Part shown: positions 27,536-38,393 of the stretch, one piece after another
Layout of the letters: each line of letters begins with the position of its first letter
Numbering within the stretch: the first letter of the stretch is position 1
Origin: Nesterenkonia aurantiaca
GTDB taxonomy: Bacteria; Actinomycetota; Actinomycetes; Actinomycetales; Micrococcaceae
Reading direction: 5' to 3'
Assembly: GCF_004364585.1 (NCBI RefSeq)
Contig: NZ_SOAN01000013.1
Location: 1 to 40,980, forward strand
Length of the DNA: 40,980 nucleotides
Made by a program: the position numbers and the translations under genes
The notes under the pieces: model-generated
What the model saw: the letters and a program-made list of their open reading frames with translations, nothing else
Database searches by the model: none
What the model was told of the DNA's origin: nothing

Positions 27536-28234
27536 ATGGCCTCTGACAGTTCTCTGCTCTACGATCTCCCTGCGATCACGCTGCGCCGCATCTCGGTCTC
27601 CGAGATGAGCAACAACGTGTATCTGCTCACCGCCAAGAAGTCGGGGGTCCAGGTGCTGATCGATGCCGCCGACGACGCCGGGGCCATCCGGGGCCTGCTC
27701 GCTGAAGCCGCCCAGGACACGCCCTGCCCGCTGGAGCTCTCCGCGGTGCTCACCACGCACTCGCACTGGGATCACATCCGGGCCCTGGAGGAGCTGCTCG
27801 GCTCCCCCGCCAGCGGATCCGGCGCCGGAATCTCCTCCCGCCCGGAATCCGCGGCGGGTGCCGAGGACGCCGGCACCATCGAGGCCGAGAAGAACGTCAC
27901 CATTGACCGGCGGCTGAGCCACGGCGAGAGCCTGTCCTATGACGGCATCGCGCTCAACGTGATCCACCTGCGCGGCCACACCCCCGGGTCCGTGGCCTTC
28001 GTCTACCGGGTGGAAGACGGCCCCACGCATATCTTCACCGGAGACTCGCTCTTCCCCGGCGGGGTCGGCAAGACCTGGGGGAAAGAGGACTTCAGCTCCC
28101 TCATCGATGACGTGGAGGCTCGGCTCTTCGCCGAGTACGAGGATGACACGATCATCCACCCGGGCCACGGTGACCCCACCACGCTGGGCGCGGAACGTGC
28201 CTCGCTCCCCGCATGGCGGGAACGCGGCTGGTGA
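27536..28234 (+). CDS. Metallo-beta-lactamase-fold hydrolase
   Basis: A 232-residue zinc hydrolase of the MBL superfamily, glyoxalase-II-like branch. Metal ligands are His75, His77, Asp79 and His80 (THSHWDH), His148 (RGHTPGS), Asp170 (FTGDSLFPGG) and His211 (HPGHGDPTTLG). Between residues 89 and about 117 there is a flexible Ser/Gly/Ala/Glu-rich insertion not typical of the fold. The substrate is unknown; detoxifying thioesterase or hydroxyacylglutathione-like activity is possible. It lies five bases after the HAD gene and is coupled to the helicase gene downstream. No Shine-Dalgarno precedes its ATG. Confidence 0.85.
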   Translation: MASDSSLLYDLPAITLRRISVSEMSNNVYLLTAKKSGVQVLIDAADDAGAIRGLLAEAAQDTPCPLELSAVLTTHSHWDHIRALEELLGSPASGSGAGISSRPESAAGAEDAGTIEAEKNVTIDRRLSHGESLSYDGIALNVIHLRGHTPGSVAFVYRVEDGPTHIFTGDSLFPGGVGKTWGKEDFSSLIDDVEARLFAEYEDDTIIHPGHGDPTTLGAERASLPAWRERGW

Positions 28235-30900
28235 GCGCGGTGACCGCCCTCAGCCCGTCCAAGCGGCTGCACAAGCTGGAAAGCTCCGCCGAGACCGCAG
28301 GCCCCGCCGAGCCGGAGGAGCTCTATGCGGCCTTCGAATCCTGGACCCAGGCGCAGGGGCTCACGCTCTACCCTGCCCAGCAGGACGCCATCCTGGAGCT
28401 GGCCGACGGCCAGCACGTGATCATGGCCACCCCCACCGGCTCCGGCAAGTCCCTGGTGGCCACCGCCGCGCACTTCTTCGCGCTCTCCCGCGGGGAGCGC
28501 AGCGTCTACACCGCCCCGATCAAGGCGCTGGTCTCGGAGAAGTTCTTCTCCCTGGTGGAGATCTTCGGGGCCGAGAACGTCGGCATGGTCACCGGTGACT
28601 CCTCGGTCAACGCGGCAGCACCGATCGTGTGCTGCACCGCGGAGATCCTCGCCAATGAGGCGCTGCGCGACGGCCGCGACGCGAACGTCGGCCCGGTGAT
28701 CATGGACGAGTTCCACTTCTACGCCGATCCGCAGCGCGGCTGGGCCTGGCAGGTCCCGCTGCTGGAGCTCACCGGACGTGCCGAACCGGGCACCGCGGGC
28801 CGCGGCGCCGCCGGAAGCCGGGCGCAGTTCCTGCTGATGTCCGCCACCCTCGGGGACACCTCCCGGTTCGAGGCCCGGCTCAGCGAAGGGACCGGACGCG
28901 ACGTCGTCACTGTCTCCAGCGCCGAGCGCCCGGTGCCGCTGAGCTACGAGTACTCCACCACCGCGCTGCAGACCAAGCTCGAGGAGCTGGTCAGCACACA
29001 TCAGGCCCCGGTCTATGTGGTGCACTTCTCGCAGCGGGAGGCGGCCGAGCGCGCCGTCGGTCTGGCCTCGCTCAATGTGGTCTCCAAGGAGGAGCGCGAG
29101 CTGATCCGGGTGAAGCTGGAGACCTTCCGCTTCGCCAAGGGCTTCGGCAAGACGCTGAACCGGCTGCTGCGCGCCGGGATCGGGGTCCACCACGCGGGCA
29201 TGCTGCCCAAGTACCGCCGGCTGGTGGAGCAGCTCGCCCAGCAGGGTCTGCTGAAGGTCATCTGCGGCACCGACACCCTCGGCGTCGGGATCAACGTGCC
29301 GATCCGCACGGTGCTGCTGACCGCGCTGAGCAAGTATGACGGCACCCGCACCCGGCAGCTCAACGCCCGTGAGTTCCATCAGATCGCCGGTCGCGCCGGC
29401 CGGGCCGGGTATGACACCCACGGCACCGTGGTGGTCCAGGCGCCGGAGCACGTGATCGAGAACAACGCGTCCATCGAGAAGGCCCGCGCCAAGCACGGCG
29501 ATGATGAGAAGAAGGTCTCGCAGGCGATCCGCTCGGCCGGGAAGAAGAAGCCCCGCGAGGGCTTCGTCTCCTGGAGCGACAAGACCTTCGAGCGGATCAT
29601 CGCCGCGACCCCGGAGCCGATGGTCTCCCGGATGAAGGTCAGCTACTCGATGATGCTGCACCTGCTGGAACGGCCGGAGGACCCGATCCGGGCGATGCGC
29701 CGGATGATCCTGGCCGCGGATGAGACCCCGGCCCGGAAGGCCCAGCTGCAGCGCCAAGCGCTGCAGATCCTGCGCGAGCTGCTCACCGCCGGGGTGCTGG
29801 AGCGTCTGGAACGCCCCGATGAAGACGGCCGCACCGTGGACCTGACGCTGGACCTGCAGGACAACTTCGCGCTGAACCAGCCGCTGGCCCCCTTCGCCGT
29901 GGCCGCGGTGGAGCTGCTGGACACCGAGTCCGAGTCCTACGCCCACGACGTGATCAGCGTGATCGAGTCCATCCTGGAGACCCCGCACCAGATCACCGGC
30001 GCGCAGGTGAAGCAGCTGAAGTCGGAGAAGATCGGCGAGCTCAAGGCCGAGGGGGTGGACTATGTGGACCGGATGCGGATCCTCGACGAGCTCACCCACC
30101 CGCAGCCGCTCGCCGAGCTGCTGACCCAGCAGTTCGAGATCTACCGGACCGGAGCGCCCTGGGTCTCGGACCACGCGCTGCAGCCGAAATCGGTGGTCCG
30201 GGACATGCTCGAGCGCGCCTTCGATTTCACCACGATGGTCAATCACTACCAGATCGCCCGCTCCGAGGGGGTGTTGCTGCGCTACCTCAGCGACGCCTAT
30301 AAGGCGCTGAAGCAGACGGTCCCGGAGAACCGGCTCACCGAGGAGCTCGAGGACCTGCTGGCCTGGCTGGGCGAAGTGGTGCGGCAGACCGACAGCTCGC
30401 TGCTGGAGGAATGGGAGCGGCTGCAGGCCGGCGATGACCCGGAGAAGCTGGCCGAGCTCGCCGCCATGGAGGCCGACATCTCCGCGCTGGACCACCCGGA
30501 TCGGGTCACGTCCAATCCGCGGGCCTTCAAGGTCATGGTGCGCAACGCGCTGTTCCTGCGCGCGGAACTCTTCGCGCAGGAGAAGGAGGCGAAGCTGGCA
30601 GAGCTCGACGCCGAGCACGGCTGGGACAAGGACCGCTGGGGCCAGGCGCTGGACGGCTACTTCAACGCCTACGAGGACCTCTACACCGATGCGCAGTCCC
30701 GCGGGCCGTCCCTGGTCCGGATCGAGGTGGCCCCGAAGGACACTCCGGACCCGGAGCGCCGGTATTGGCGGGCCGTGCAGGTCTTGGATGACCCGGAAGG
30801 CCACCACGACTGGGGCATCCACGCCTGGATCGACCTCACCGCCTCGGATGAGACCGGGGCGCCCGTGGTGATCATGGACCGGGTCGGCGAACTGGGGTGA
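28231..30900 (+). CDS. DUF3516-type Ski2-like DEAD/DEAH-box helicase
   Basis: An 889-residue superfamily-2 helicase with a DUF3516 C-terminal region, a family common in actinobacteria. Walker A is ATPTGSGKS (66-74), Walker B is DEFH (159-162), motif III SAT (204-206), and motif VI QIAGRAGRAG (from 384), typical of Ski2-like RNA helicases. About 450 residues follow that form the DUF3516 part. It probably unwinds RNA or RNA-DNA. The GTG at 28231 overlaps the preceding TGA by four bases; the ATG at 28213 is the alternative start (6 residues longer) but has no ribosome site. It is coupled at its end to the S33 peptidase gene by another GTGA overlap. Confidence 0.88.
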   Translation: MSAVTALSPSKRLHKLESSAETAGPAEPEELYAAFESWTQAQGLTLYPAQQDAILELADGQHVIMATPTGSGKSLVATAAHFFALSRGERSVYTAPIKALVSEKFFSLVEIFGAENVGMVTGDSSVNAAAPIVCCTAEILANEALRDGRDANVGPVIMDEFHFYADPQRGWAWQVPLLELTGRAEPGTAGRGAAGSRAQFLLMSATLGDTSRFEARLSEGTGRDVVTVSSAERPVPLSYEYSTTALQTKLEELVSTHQAPVYVVHFSQREAAERAVGLASLNVVSKEERELIRVKLETFRFAKGFGKTLNRLLRAGIGVHHAGMLPKYRRLVEQLAQQGLLKVICGTDTLGVGINVPIRTVLLTALSKYDGTRTRQLNAREFHQIAGRAGRAGYDTHGTVVVQAPEHVIENNASIEKARAKHGDDEKKVSQAIRSAGKKKPREGFVSWSDKTFERIIAATPEPMVSRMKVSYSMMLHLLERPEDPIRAMRRMILAADETPARKAQLQRQALQILRELLTAGVLERLERPDEDGRTVDLTLDLQDNFALNQPLAPFAVAAVELLDTESESYAHDVISVIESILETPHQITGAQVKQLKSEKIGELKAEGVDYVDRMRILDELTHPQPLAELLTQQFEIYRTGAPWVSDHALQPKSVVRDMLERAFDFTTMVNHYQIARSEGVLLRYLSDAYKALKQTVPENRLTEELEDLLAWLGEVVRQTDSSLLEEWERLQAGDDPEKLAELAAMEADISALDHPDRVTSNPRAFKVMVRNALFLRAELFAQEKEAKLAELDAEHGWDKDRWGQALDGYFNAYEDLYTDAQSRGPSLVRIEVAPKDTPDPERRYWRAVQVLDDPEGHHDWGIHAWIDLTASDETGAPVVIMDRVGELG

Positions 30901-32264
30901 GGCCCGCCCGGACCGAGACCGCCGGCACCCGGTCCACGCTGATCGACGGCACCCAGATCACCGATCATCGGCTCGGTGTGCCGCTGGACCACCAGGTGCC
31001 GCGGGACCACCAGGCCCCGCTGGATCACGCGGCGGCCGAGGGCGAAACGATCAGCCTCTACGCCCGAGAGTTCGTCGCCGCAGAGGCCGTCCGGCAGGGT
31101 CGGGAGCACGTGGAGTCACTTCCGTGGCTGCTGTTCCTGCAGGGTGGGCCCGGCGGGAAGGGCAGCCGTCCGGCGAAGCTCGGCGGGTGGATGAGCGAGG
31201 CCGGAGCCGCCTTCCGGATCCTGATGCTGGATCAGCGCGGCACCGGACTCTCCGCGCCGCTCACCCGGGACTCCCTCGCCGCCAAGGGCGACCCGGCTGC
31301 CCAGGCCGCACATATGCGCCATTTCCGCGCCGATTCGATCGTCAAGGATGCGGAGGCGTTCCGGCGTGCGCTGGGCCTGAGGTCCTGGAGCGTGCTGGGG
31401 CAGAGCTTCGGCGGGTTCGCCACACTGAGCTACCTCTCCTTCGCTCCGGAGTCCCTGGACCGGGCGTTGATCACCGGAGGGCTGGCCCCGCTGCAGGGCC
31501 ACGCGGACCGGGTCTATCGCGCCACCTACCCCAAGATGCGGGCGCGGAACTATGAGCACTTCGCCCGGTTCCCGCAGGACCGCGAGATCCTCGATGCGGT
31601 CTTCGCGCACCTGCGCGCCCACCAGGTGGCACTGCTCGACGGCTCTGCGCTGACCCCCGCCCGACTCCAGCTGGTGGGGATGCTGTTGGGCGGCAACACC
31701 CGAGCCGACTCGCTGCACTACTTGCTCCAGGAGGCGTTCACCGGTCCGGACCAGACCGCGCTCTCAGACACGTTCCTGGCCACCGTGGGGCAGCAGCTCT
31801 CCTTCGCGGGGAACCCGATGTACGCGGTGATGCATGAGTCCATCTACGGCCAGCCCGCGGAGCTGACCGAAGGGCGGGCCGCCACCGGCTGGGCGGCGCA
31901 GCGAGTGGGTGCTGAGTTCCCCGAGTTCGACGCCGCGGGCGCCTCTCCCCTGCTGCTGGGCGAGATGATCCTGCGCGAGCACCTGCTCCTGGACCCGACC
32001 CTCCACGACCTGGTGGAGGTCGCGGATCTGCTGGCCGCAGTCGAGGACTGGGAGCCGCTCTATGACCTGACGCAGCTGCGCCGCAACCGGGTCCCCACCG
32101 CCGCGGCGCTCTACACCGATGACGTGTATGTCGCGCGGGAGCTCTCCTGGGAGACCGCGGACCTGGTCGGCGGGATCAGCGTGTGGGAGACCTCCGAGTT
32201 TCACCACGACGGCCTGGGCGACGACGGCGCCCGGGTCTTCGCTGAGCTGCTGAAACGCACCTGA
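30897..32264 (+). CDS. Alpha/beta hydrolase, prolyl aminopeptidase-like (peptidase S33)
   Basis: A 455-residue alpha/beta-hydrolase of the S33 family, which contains proline iminopeptidases that cut N-terminal Pro from peptides. Oxyanion/substrate motif GGPG lies at 83-86 and DQRGTG follows; the nucleophile is Ser170 in GQSFGG. Asp in YTDDVYV and a His in EFHHDGL near the C-terminus are likely acid and base. No signal peptide, so cytoplasmic. Its GTG at 30897 overlaps the helicase stop by four bases, giving a gene chain HAD-MBL-helicase-S33. The peptide or ester substrate is unknown. A convergent strong terminator follows. Confidence 0.88.
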   Translation: MRPARTETAGTRSTLIDGTQITDHRLGVPLDHQVPRDHQAPLDHAAAEGETISLYAREFVAAEAVRQGREHVESLPWLLFLQGGPGGKGSRPAKLGGWMSEAGAAFRILMLDQRGTGLSAPLTRDSLAAKGDPAAQAAHMRHFRADSIVKDAEAFRRALGLRSWSVLGQSFGGFATLSYLSFAPESLDRALITGGLAPLQGHADRVYRATYPKMRARNYEHFARFPQDREILDAVFAHLRAHQVALLDGSALTPARLQLVGMLLGGNTRADSLHYLLQEAFTGPDQTALSDTFLATVGQQLSFAGNPMYAVMHESIYGQPAELTEGRAATGWAAQRVGAEFPEFDAAGASPLLLGEMILREHLLLDPTLHDLVEVADLLAAVEDWEPLYDLTQLRRNRVPTAAALYTDDVYVARELSWETADLVGGISVWETSEFHHDGLGDDGARVFAELLKRT

Positions 32265-32276
32265 GCGACACGCAGG

Positions 32277-32316
32277 TGGCCAGGCCCGGCTGACGTCACG
32301 TCAGCGGGCCCGGCCA
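32277..32316. terminator. Bidirectional terminator between S33 peptidase and terC
   Basis: GGCC-a-GGCCCG-g-CTGACG pairs with CGTCAG-CGGGCC-c-GGCC (32278-32295 with 32299-32315). That is about 16 base pairs with one mismatch and one bulge, and a TCA loop. It starts 13 bases after the peptidase stop and 30 bases from the terC stop on the other strand. Confidence 0.85.
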
Positions 32317-32345
32317 GTGTGCGTGGCAGGCCTCGGAACCGAGGC

Positions 32346-33548
32346 TCAGCGGACGCCGGAGCGCAGCCCGCGCGCCTTCTCCAGCAGAGCGAGGTACTGG
32401 CCACGGTGCTCGATCAGGTCCGCCTGGTACTTCTCCGGGACCTTCGCGACCTTCGCGGCCCAGTAGTCGTACTTCTCTGCGGTGTGGATCAGATTGAACT
32501 CACGGTCCTCGGGGGCCTTCTCGGAGAGGTCCACGTAGCGCTGGGAGTACTTCTCGGCGTTCTGGATGGCCCGCAGCGCCCGGCCCTTGGGGGCCAGCAG
32601 GGAGGAGACCACGGTGAAGATCAGCACGCCCACGATCACCAGCAGCGAGAAGCCGGTCTCGATCTCCACCACGGAGACGTCTTCGCCATCGTTGATGAAG
32701 AACAGGTTGTTCTCGTGCAGGGCGTGGATCATCAGCTTGACGCCGATGAAGCCCAGGATGAGGGCCAGGCCGTAGGAGAGGTAGATGAGCCGGTCCAGCA
32801 GGCCGTCGATGAGGAAGTAGAGCTGACGCAGACCCATCAGGGAGAACGCGGTGGCGGCAAAGACGATGAACGGCTCCTGGGTGAGCCCGTAGATGGCCGG
32901 GATCGAGTCCACCGCAAAGAGCAGGTCGGTGCCGCCGATGGCGAGCATCACCAGCAGCATGGGAGTGAACATACGCTTGCCGTTCACCGTGGTGGTGATC
33001 TTGTCCCCGTGGTATTCCTCGGTGGTGTTCAGATGCTTGCGGGCGAAGCGGATGAAGAAGTTGTTCGCCTCGTCTCCCCCGGTGTCCCCGGCGAGCTCCT
33101 TCTTGAGCAGCTGGCCCGCGGTCATCAGCAGGATGATGCCGAAGAGGTAGAAGACATCGCTCCAGAGGTTGATCAGCCCGGCGCCGATGAAGATGAACCC
33201 GCTGCGCGCGATCAGCGCGAACACGATGCCGAAGAGCAGCACCTTCTGCTGGTATTCGCGAGGCACATTGAAGCTGCCGATGATGACCAGGAAGACGAAC
33301 AGGTTGTCCACCGAGAGCGCCTTCTCGGTGACGTAGCCGGCGTAGTACTCGGTGGCCATCTCCGGGTGGCCCAGGGCGAAGAAGCCGAGCCCGAACAGCA
33401 ACGCGACACCCACGTAGAAGGCGGACCAGAGGGCGGCCTCTTTGATGGTGGGGGTGTGGGCTTTGCGCACGTGGAAGACGAAGTCAAAGAGCAGCAGGCC
33501 GATGATCAGCGCCAGCGTGACGGTCCAGATCAGGGGGGAGATCTCCAT
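32346..33548 (-). CDS. TerC family integral membrane protein
   Basis: A 400-residue membrane protein of the TerC family, which includes tellurium-resistance proteins and Mn(II)-exporting homologues; the substrate here is not certain. About nine hydrophobic segments are visible, with family acidic motifs EKALSVDNLFVFL and GTDLLFAVDSIPAI. The C-terminal ~90 residues (after PKGRALRAIQ) are a hydrophilic cytoplasmic tail with Lys/Glu/Tyr-rich helices. ATG at 33548 is preferred to the upstream in-frame ATG at 33644 because MEISPLIW starts the first membrane helix and AAAGG lies eight bases ahead. It lies just outside the lower-GC polysaccharide cluster and ends in the bidirectional terminator. Confidence 0.92.
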   Translation of the reverse strand: MEISPLIWTVTLALIIGLLLFDFVFHVRKAHTPTIKEAALWSAFYVGVALLFGLGFFALGHPEMATEYYAGYVTEKALSVDNLFVFLVIIGSFNVPREYQQKVLLFGIVFALIARSGFIFIGAGLINLWSDVFYLFGIILLMTAGQLLKKELAGDTGGDEANNFFIRFARKHLNTTEEYHGDKITTTVNGKRMFTPMLLVMLAIGGTDLLFAVDSIPAIYGLTQEPFIVFAATAFSLMGLRQLYFLIDGLLDRLIYLSYGLALILGFIGVKLMIHALHENNLFFINDGEDVSVVEIETGFSLLVIVGVLIFTVVSSLLAPKGRALRAIQNAEKYSQRYVDLSEKAPEDREFNLIHTAEKYDYWAAKVAKVPEKYQADLIEHRGQYLALLEKARGLRSGVR

Positions 33549-33694
33549 GGAGGAGCCTTTCGCGACAGAGGGTACAGCGATGTCATCGCGAGTCTCTCCG
33601 CCTGGATCCAGGCCTCTGTGTCCGGCGAGGCGACGATGCCCCACGTGCTGACGAGCACAGTGTTAGGGATACTGCCCCACGCTTGGATGATGAT

Positions 33695-33727
33695 ACACCT
33701 AGCGGTCGCCACCACAGCGACCAGGTG

Positions 33728-33728
<1 letters not shown>
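33695..33728 (-). terminator. Terminator hairpin overlapping the rmlA stop
   Basis: ACACCT-agc-GGTCGC pairs with GCGACC-AGGTGT (33695-33709 with 33717-33728): 12 base pairs, a three-base bulge and a 7-base loop. It begins at the rmlA stop codon and would cut rmlA transcription off from terC. Confidence 0.8.
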
Positions 33729-35720
<1,992 letters not shown>

Positions 35721-35752
35721 CCCCGCCAGAGCTGAACGGAAGCGTCCACGAC

Positions 35753-37165
35753 ATGACTCAATCGCCCACGCCTAAGACCCTGTCCGTCCGAGAGACCCCC
35801 ATCCCCGGCTTCAAGGTGATCGACCTTCCACTCCACGGAGACAATCGGGGTTGGTTCAAGGAGAATTGGCAGCGTCAGAAGATGCTCGCTCTCGGTCTTC
35901 CAGACTTTGGCCCAGTCCAGAACAACATCTCCTTCAACGCCTCACTAGGAGTCACCCGAGGCATTCACGGCGAGCCGTGGGACAAGTACATTTCCGTGGC
36001 CACGGGCCGCGTTTTCGGCGCTTGGGTTGACTTGAGGGAGGGCGACTCATTCGGAGCAACCTACTGGTGCGAAATCGATCCATCCGTGGCAGTCTTCGTT
36101 CCGCGCGGCGTCGGCAATGCTTTCCAAGCTCTGGAAGAGAACACTGCCTACACATATCTCGTCAATGACCATTGGTCAGCGGAGGCGCAGAGCGAGTACA
36201 CCTTCCTGAACCTGGCAGACGAGACAGCCTCCATTCCGTGGCCATTGGACCTGGACGATGGTGAACTGTCCCAGAAGGACCTCGCCCATCCAAGACTCGA
36301 GAACGTCACACCGATGCCCCCTCTCAAGACACTGGTCATCGGCGCAAAGGGTCAACTCGGCCGAGCTTTGACTGAGCTGTGGTCTGGACGAACGGACGTG
36401 GAGTTTATCGGGCGCGACGTTGTCGATTTGGCGCGACCGGAGACGCTCGAGGCCATCAACTGGCAGGCTTACCGCACCATCGTGAATGCGGCTGCGTACA
36501 CAGCTGTGGATGAGGCGGAAACGGCCGTAGGACGCGCTCAAGCTTGGTCCGCAAACGCTGCGGGGCCATCTCATCTGGCGCGACTGGCCTCAGAGCACAA
36601 CCTGACGTTGGTGCACATCTCCACGGATTACGTCTTCGACGGGACAATTGACGTGCACAGCGAAAACGAGCCCTTCACCCCACTCGGGGTTTACGGCCAG
36701 TCCAAAGCCGCAGGTGACCACGCCGTGAGCACAACCCGACGGCACTACATTCTGCGAACGTCATGGGTCATCGGTGAAGGCAAAAATTTTGTACACACTA
36801 TGGCATCGCTGGCAGACCGGGGAATCAGCCCCTCAGTCGTCGACGACCAATTCGGCAGGCTCACCTTCGCATCGGAGATTGCACGAGCCATTGACCATCT
36901 CCTCACGAGTGGCGCGAAATTCGGGACCTATAACGTGACCAACTCTGGAGATGTCGTGAGCTGGTCAGATGTAGCAAAAAGGGTGTTTGAATTGACCGGT
37001 CGCGAGTCAACTAGTGTGAAATCGGTCACGACCGCAGACTTTTTCGCGGGGAATGATATGGCCGCCCCACGACCCACGCATAGCGCATTGCACCTCGATA
37101 AACTCGAGGCCACGGGTTTCTCCGCGGCAGACCAGTTTGAGATGCTCAACTCGTATCTGTCCTAG
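35753..37165 (+). CDS. rmlCD: Fused dTDP-4-dehydrorhamnose 3,5-epimerase-like / dTDP-4-dehydrorhamnose reductase
   Basis: A 470-residue fusion of the last two dTDP-L-rhamnose enzymes. Residues ~10-185 are an RmlC-like cupin (GDNRGWFKENWQ, RGIHGEPWDKY with His72, GRVFGAWVDLR); residues ~190-470 are an RmlD reductase (GAKGQLG at 197-203, STDYVFDG at 290-297, YxxxK with Tyr314 and Lys318). The segment PRGVGNAFQAL has Asn122 where classical RmlC has a His in its AHGF motif, so epimerase chemistry could be altered. Such one-piece proteins occur in Micrococcaceae annotations. The ATG at 35753 has a CGGAAG-type site. There is no separate rmlC or rmlD in the window. Confidence 0.93.
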   Translation: MTQSPTPKTLSVRETPIPGFKVIDLPLHGDNRGWFKENWQRQKMLALGLPDFGPVQNNISFNASLGVTRGIHGEPWDKYISVATGRVFGAWVDLREGDSFGATYWCEIDPSVAVFVPRGVGNAFQALEENTAYTYLVNDHWSAEAQSEYTFLNLADETASIPWPLDLDDGELSQKDLAHPRLENVTPMPPLKTLVIGAKGQLGRALTELWSGRTDVEFIGRDVVDLARPETLEAINWQAYRTIVNAAAYTAVDEAETAVGRAQAWSANAAGPSHLARLASEHNLTLVHISTDYVFDGTIDVHSENEPFTPLGVYGQSKAAGDHAVSTTRRHYILRTSWVIGEGKNFVHTMASLADRGISPSVVDDQFGRLTFASEIARAIDHLLTSGAKFGTYNVTNSGDVVSWSDVAKRVFELTGRESTSVKSVTTADFFAGNDMAAPRPTHSALHLDKLEATGFSAADQFEMLNSYLS

Positions 37166-37457
37166 TGAGCGTCGCTGGCACACACCTAAGTTCCGCCGAT
37201 CATACTTCTGTGAGAGCCCTTCTCGACGCTAGTACTCGACGTGGATGGTTCTCGATCCCCCGTCGGCTTGCATTACCAAGTCGAGAAGATCTTAGGTTCA
37301 CCAGTCACTTCAACTTCGCGCCACTCGTCTGCGTGGGTTACGTTTGAACCACCGTGCCGCAAGGTTCGGTTCGGAGCCCGAAACCTCTACGGCAACCCCC
37401 GGCAATTCCCTCAGTAGCAGGCGGGTAATGCCTCCGGATAAAGGAGCAGTATCTTAA
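37166..37457. other. Spacer between rmlCD and the glycosyltransferase genes
   Basis: This 292-base gap contains no convincing gene. A short open frame at 37165-37347 has no ribosome site or similarity to known proteins. TTGCAT (37268-37273) and TAGGTT (37293-37298) could form a promoter with a 19-base spacer for the downstream transferase genes; this is weak. AAGGAG (37441-37446) is the ribosome site of the next gene. Confidence 0.4.
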
Positions 37458-38393
37458 ATGGAAGTGCTAAATAGCCTTCTACACGGAAAAAAGGCGCTTC
37501 TTGTGGCCTCAACCGGTGGCCACCTCGCTCAGCTCCATCGCTTATCGAGATCGGCGGAGCCTGCCTCAGACTCCAAATGGGTGACCTTCGAGAATCCACA
37601 GTCAATCTCGCTGCTCGACGGCAAGCGTGTCGAGTATGTCGACTACATTCCACCTCGTGGCTGGAAGCAGATATTCAAAGCGTCTCGGACCATCCGGGGG
37701 ATTCTCAAAGAAGAAGACTTTGATGTCGTAGTCAGCACTGGGGCGGGTATCGCACTCGCGAGCCATCCGCATCTCGCACTGTCCGGAAGCCGACCCGTCT
37801 ACATTGAGTCGGTGTCGCGGGTCGAAGGGCCTTCCCTATCTGGACTTATCCTCGAGCGGATGCCAGGCGTGACGAGATTCTCCCAGCACACCTGGGGCCG
37901 TACGCGCCGCGGATGGAGGCAGGAGTTCTCGATCCTAGACACTTTCGAACCAGTGGAATCCCAACGTCATCTTGCCGAAGCAAAGCGCTTCTTCGTCACG
38001 CTCGGCACGATTCGACCCTACGAATTCGGTGCACTAGTGGAAGCGCTCGACCAACACCTCCCGCCAGATGCGGAAATTGTGTGGCAGACAGGTGTCACTA
38101 CTGCGCGACCATCGCGCGGTACCGTGTATGAACACCTCGACGGCGCTGCATTTGCGCGGGAGGTCCACGCTGCAGACGTCGTGATCTCACATGCGGGCGT
38201 CGGGTCGCTCATCGCTCTTCTCGAGTCCGGTGCCGAGGTTATCGCGGTTCCACGTCGCGCTACACATAATGAGCACGTGGACAGCCATCAGTTGCAGATC
38301 GCGAAGGAGTTCGAGCGTCGAGGGCTGTTAAAAGTACTTCAAGTGCCAGAAATAACATCTGAAACACTAGCCGGGGAGCGCGTCCATGAGTGA
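37458..38393 (+). CDS. Alg14-Alg13-like one-piece glycosyltransferase
   Basis: A 311-residue putative UDP-sugar transferase. The first half resembles Alg14 or EpsE-type membrane subunits: STGGHLAQL (18-26), then FDVVVSTGAGIALA and a YIESVSRVEGPS segment. The second half resembles the Alg13/MurG C-domain: FFVTLGT (178-184), SHAGVGS (244-250), and PRRATHNEHVDSHQLQ (265-280), the nucleotide-sugar site. In many organisms these are two proteins that pair; here they are one. Likely substrates are lipid-linked sugars of a surface polysaccharide. ATG at 37458 has AAGGAG at 37441-37446. The end overlaps the next gene by eight bases. Confidence 0.82.
   Translation: MEVLNSLLHGKKALLVASTGGHLAQLHRLSRSAEPASDSKWVTFENPQSISLLDGKRVEYVDYIPPRGWKQIFKASRTIRGILKEEDFDVVVSTGAGIALASHPHLALSGSRPVYIESVSRVEGPSLSGLILERMPGVTRFSQHTWGRTRRGWRQEFSILDTFEPVESQRHLAEAKRFFVTLGTIRPYEFGALVEALDQHLPPDAEIVWQTGVTTARPSRGTVYEHLDGAAFAREVHAADVVISHAGVGSLIALLESGAEVIAVPRRATHNEHVDSHQLQIAKEFERRGLLKVLQVPEITSETLAGERVHE

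Noticed and set aside
28003-30822. A 939-codon open frame on the minus strand opposite the DUF3516 helicase.
   Set aside because: It is a GC-rich antisense shadow: Arg/Gly/His/Leu-heavy composition, no motif, and the plus-strand gene has clear helicase motifs.
33549-33720. A possible manganese (yybP-ykoY) riboswitch in the terC leader.
   Set aside because: The conserved core of that element was looked for and not found; the local stem belongs to the rmlA terminator.
37165-37347. 60-codon open frame after rmlCD.
   Set aside because: No ribosome site, no recognisable similarity, and it overlaps the end of the preceding gene.
37166-37457. A JUMPstart/ops antitermination element before the polysaccharide genes.
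   Set aside because: GGCGGTAGCGT was not found; the similar-looking GGCGGGTAATG differs in the essential bases.
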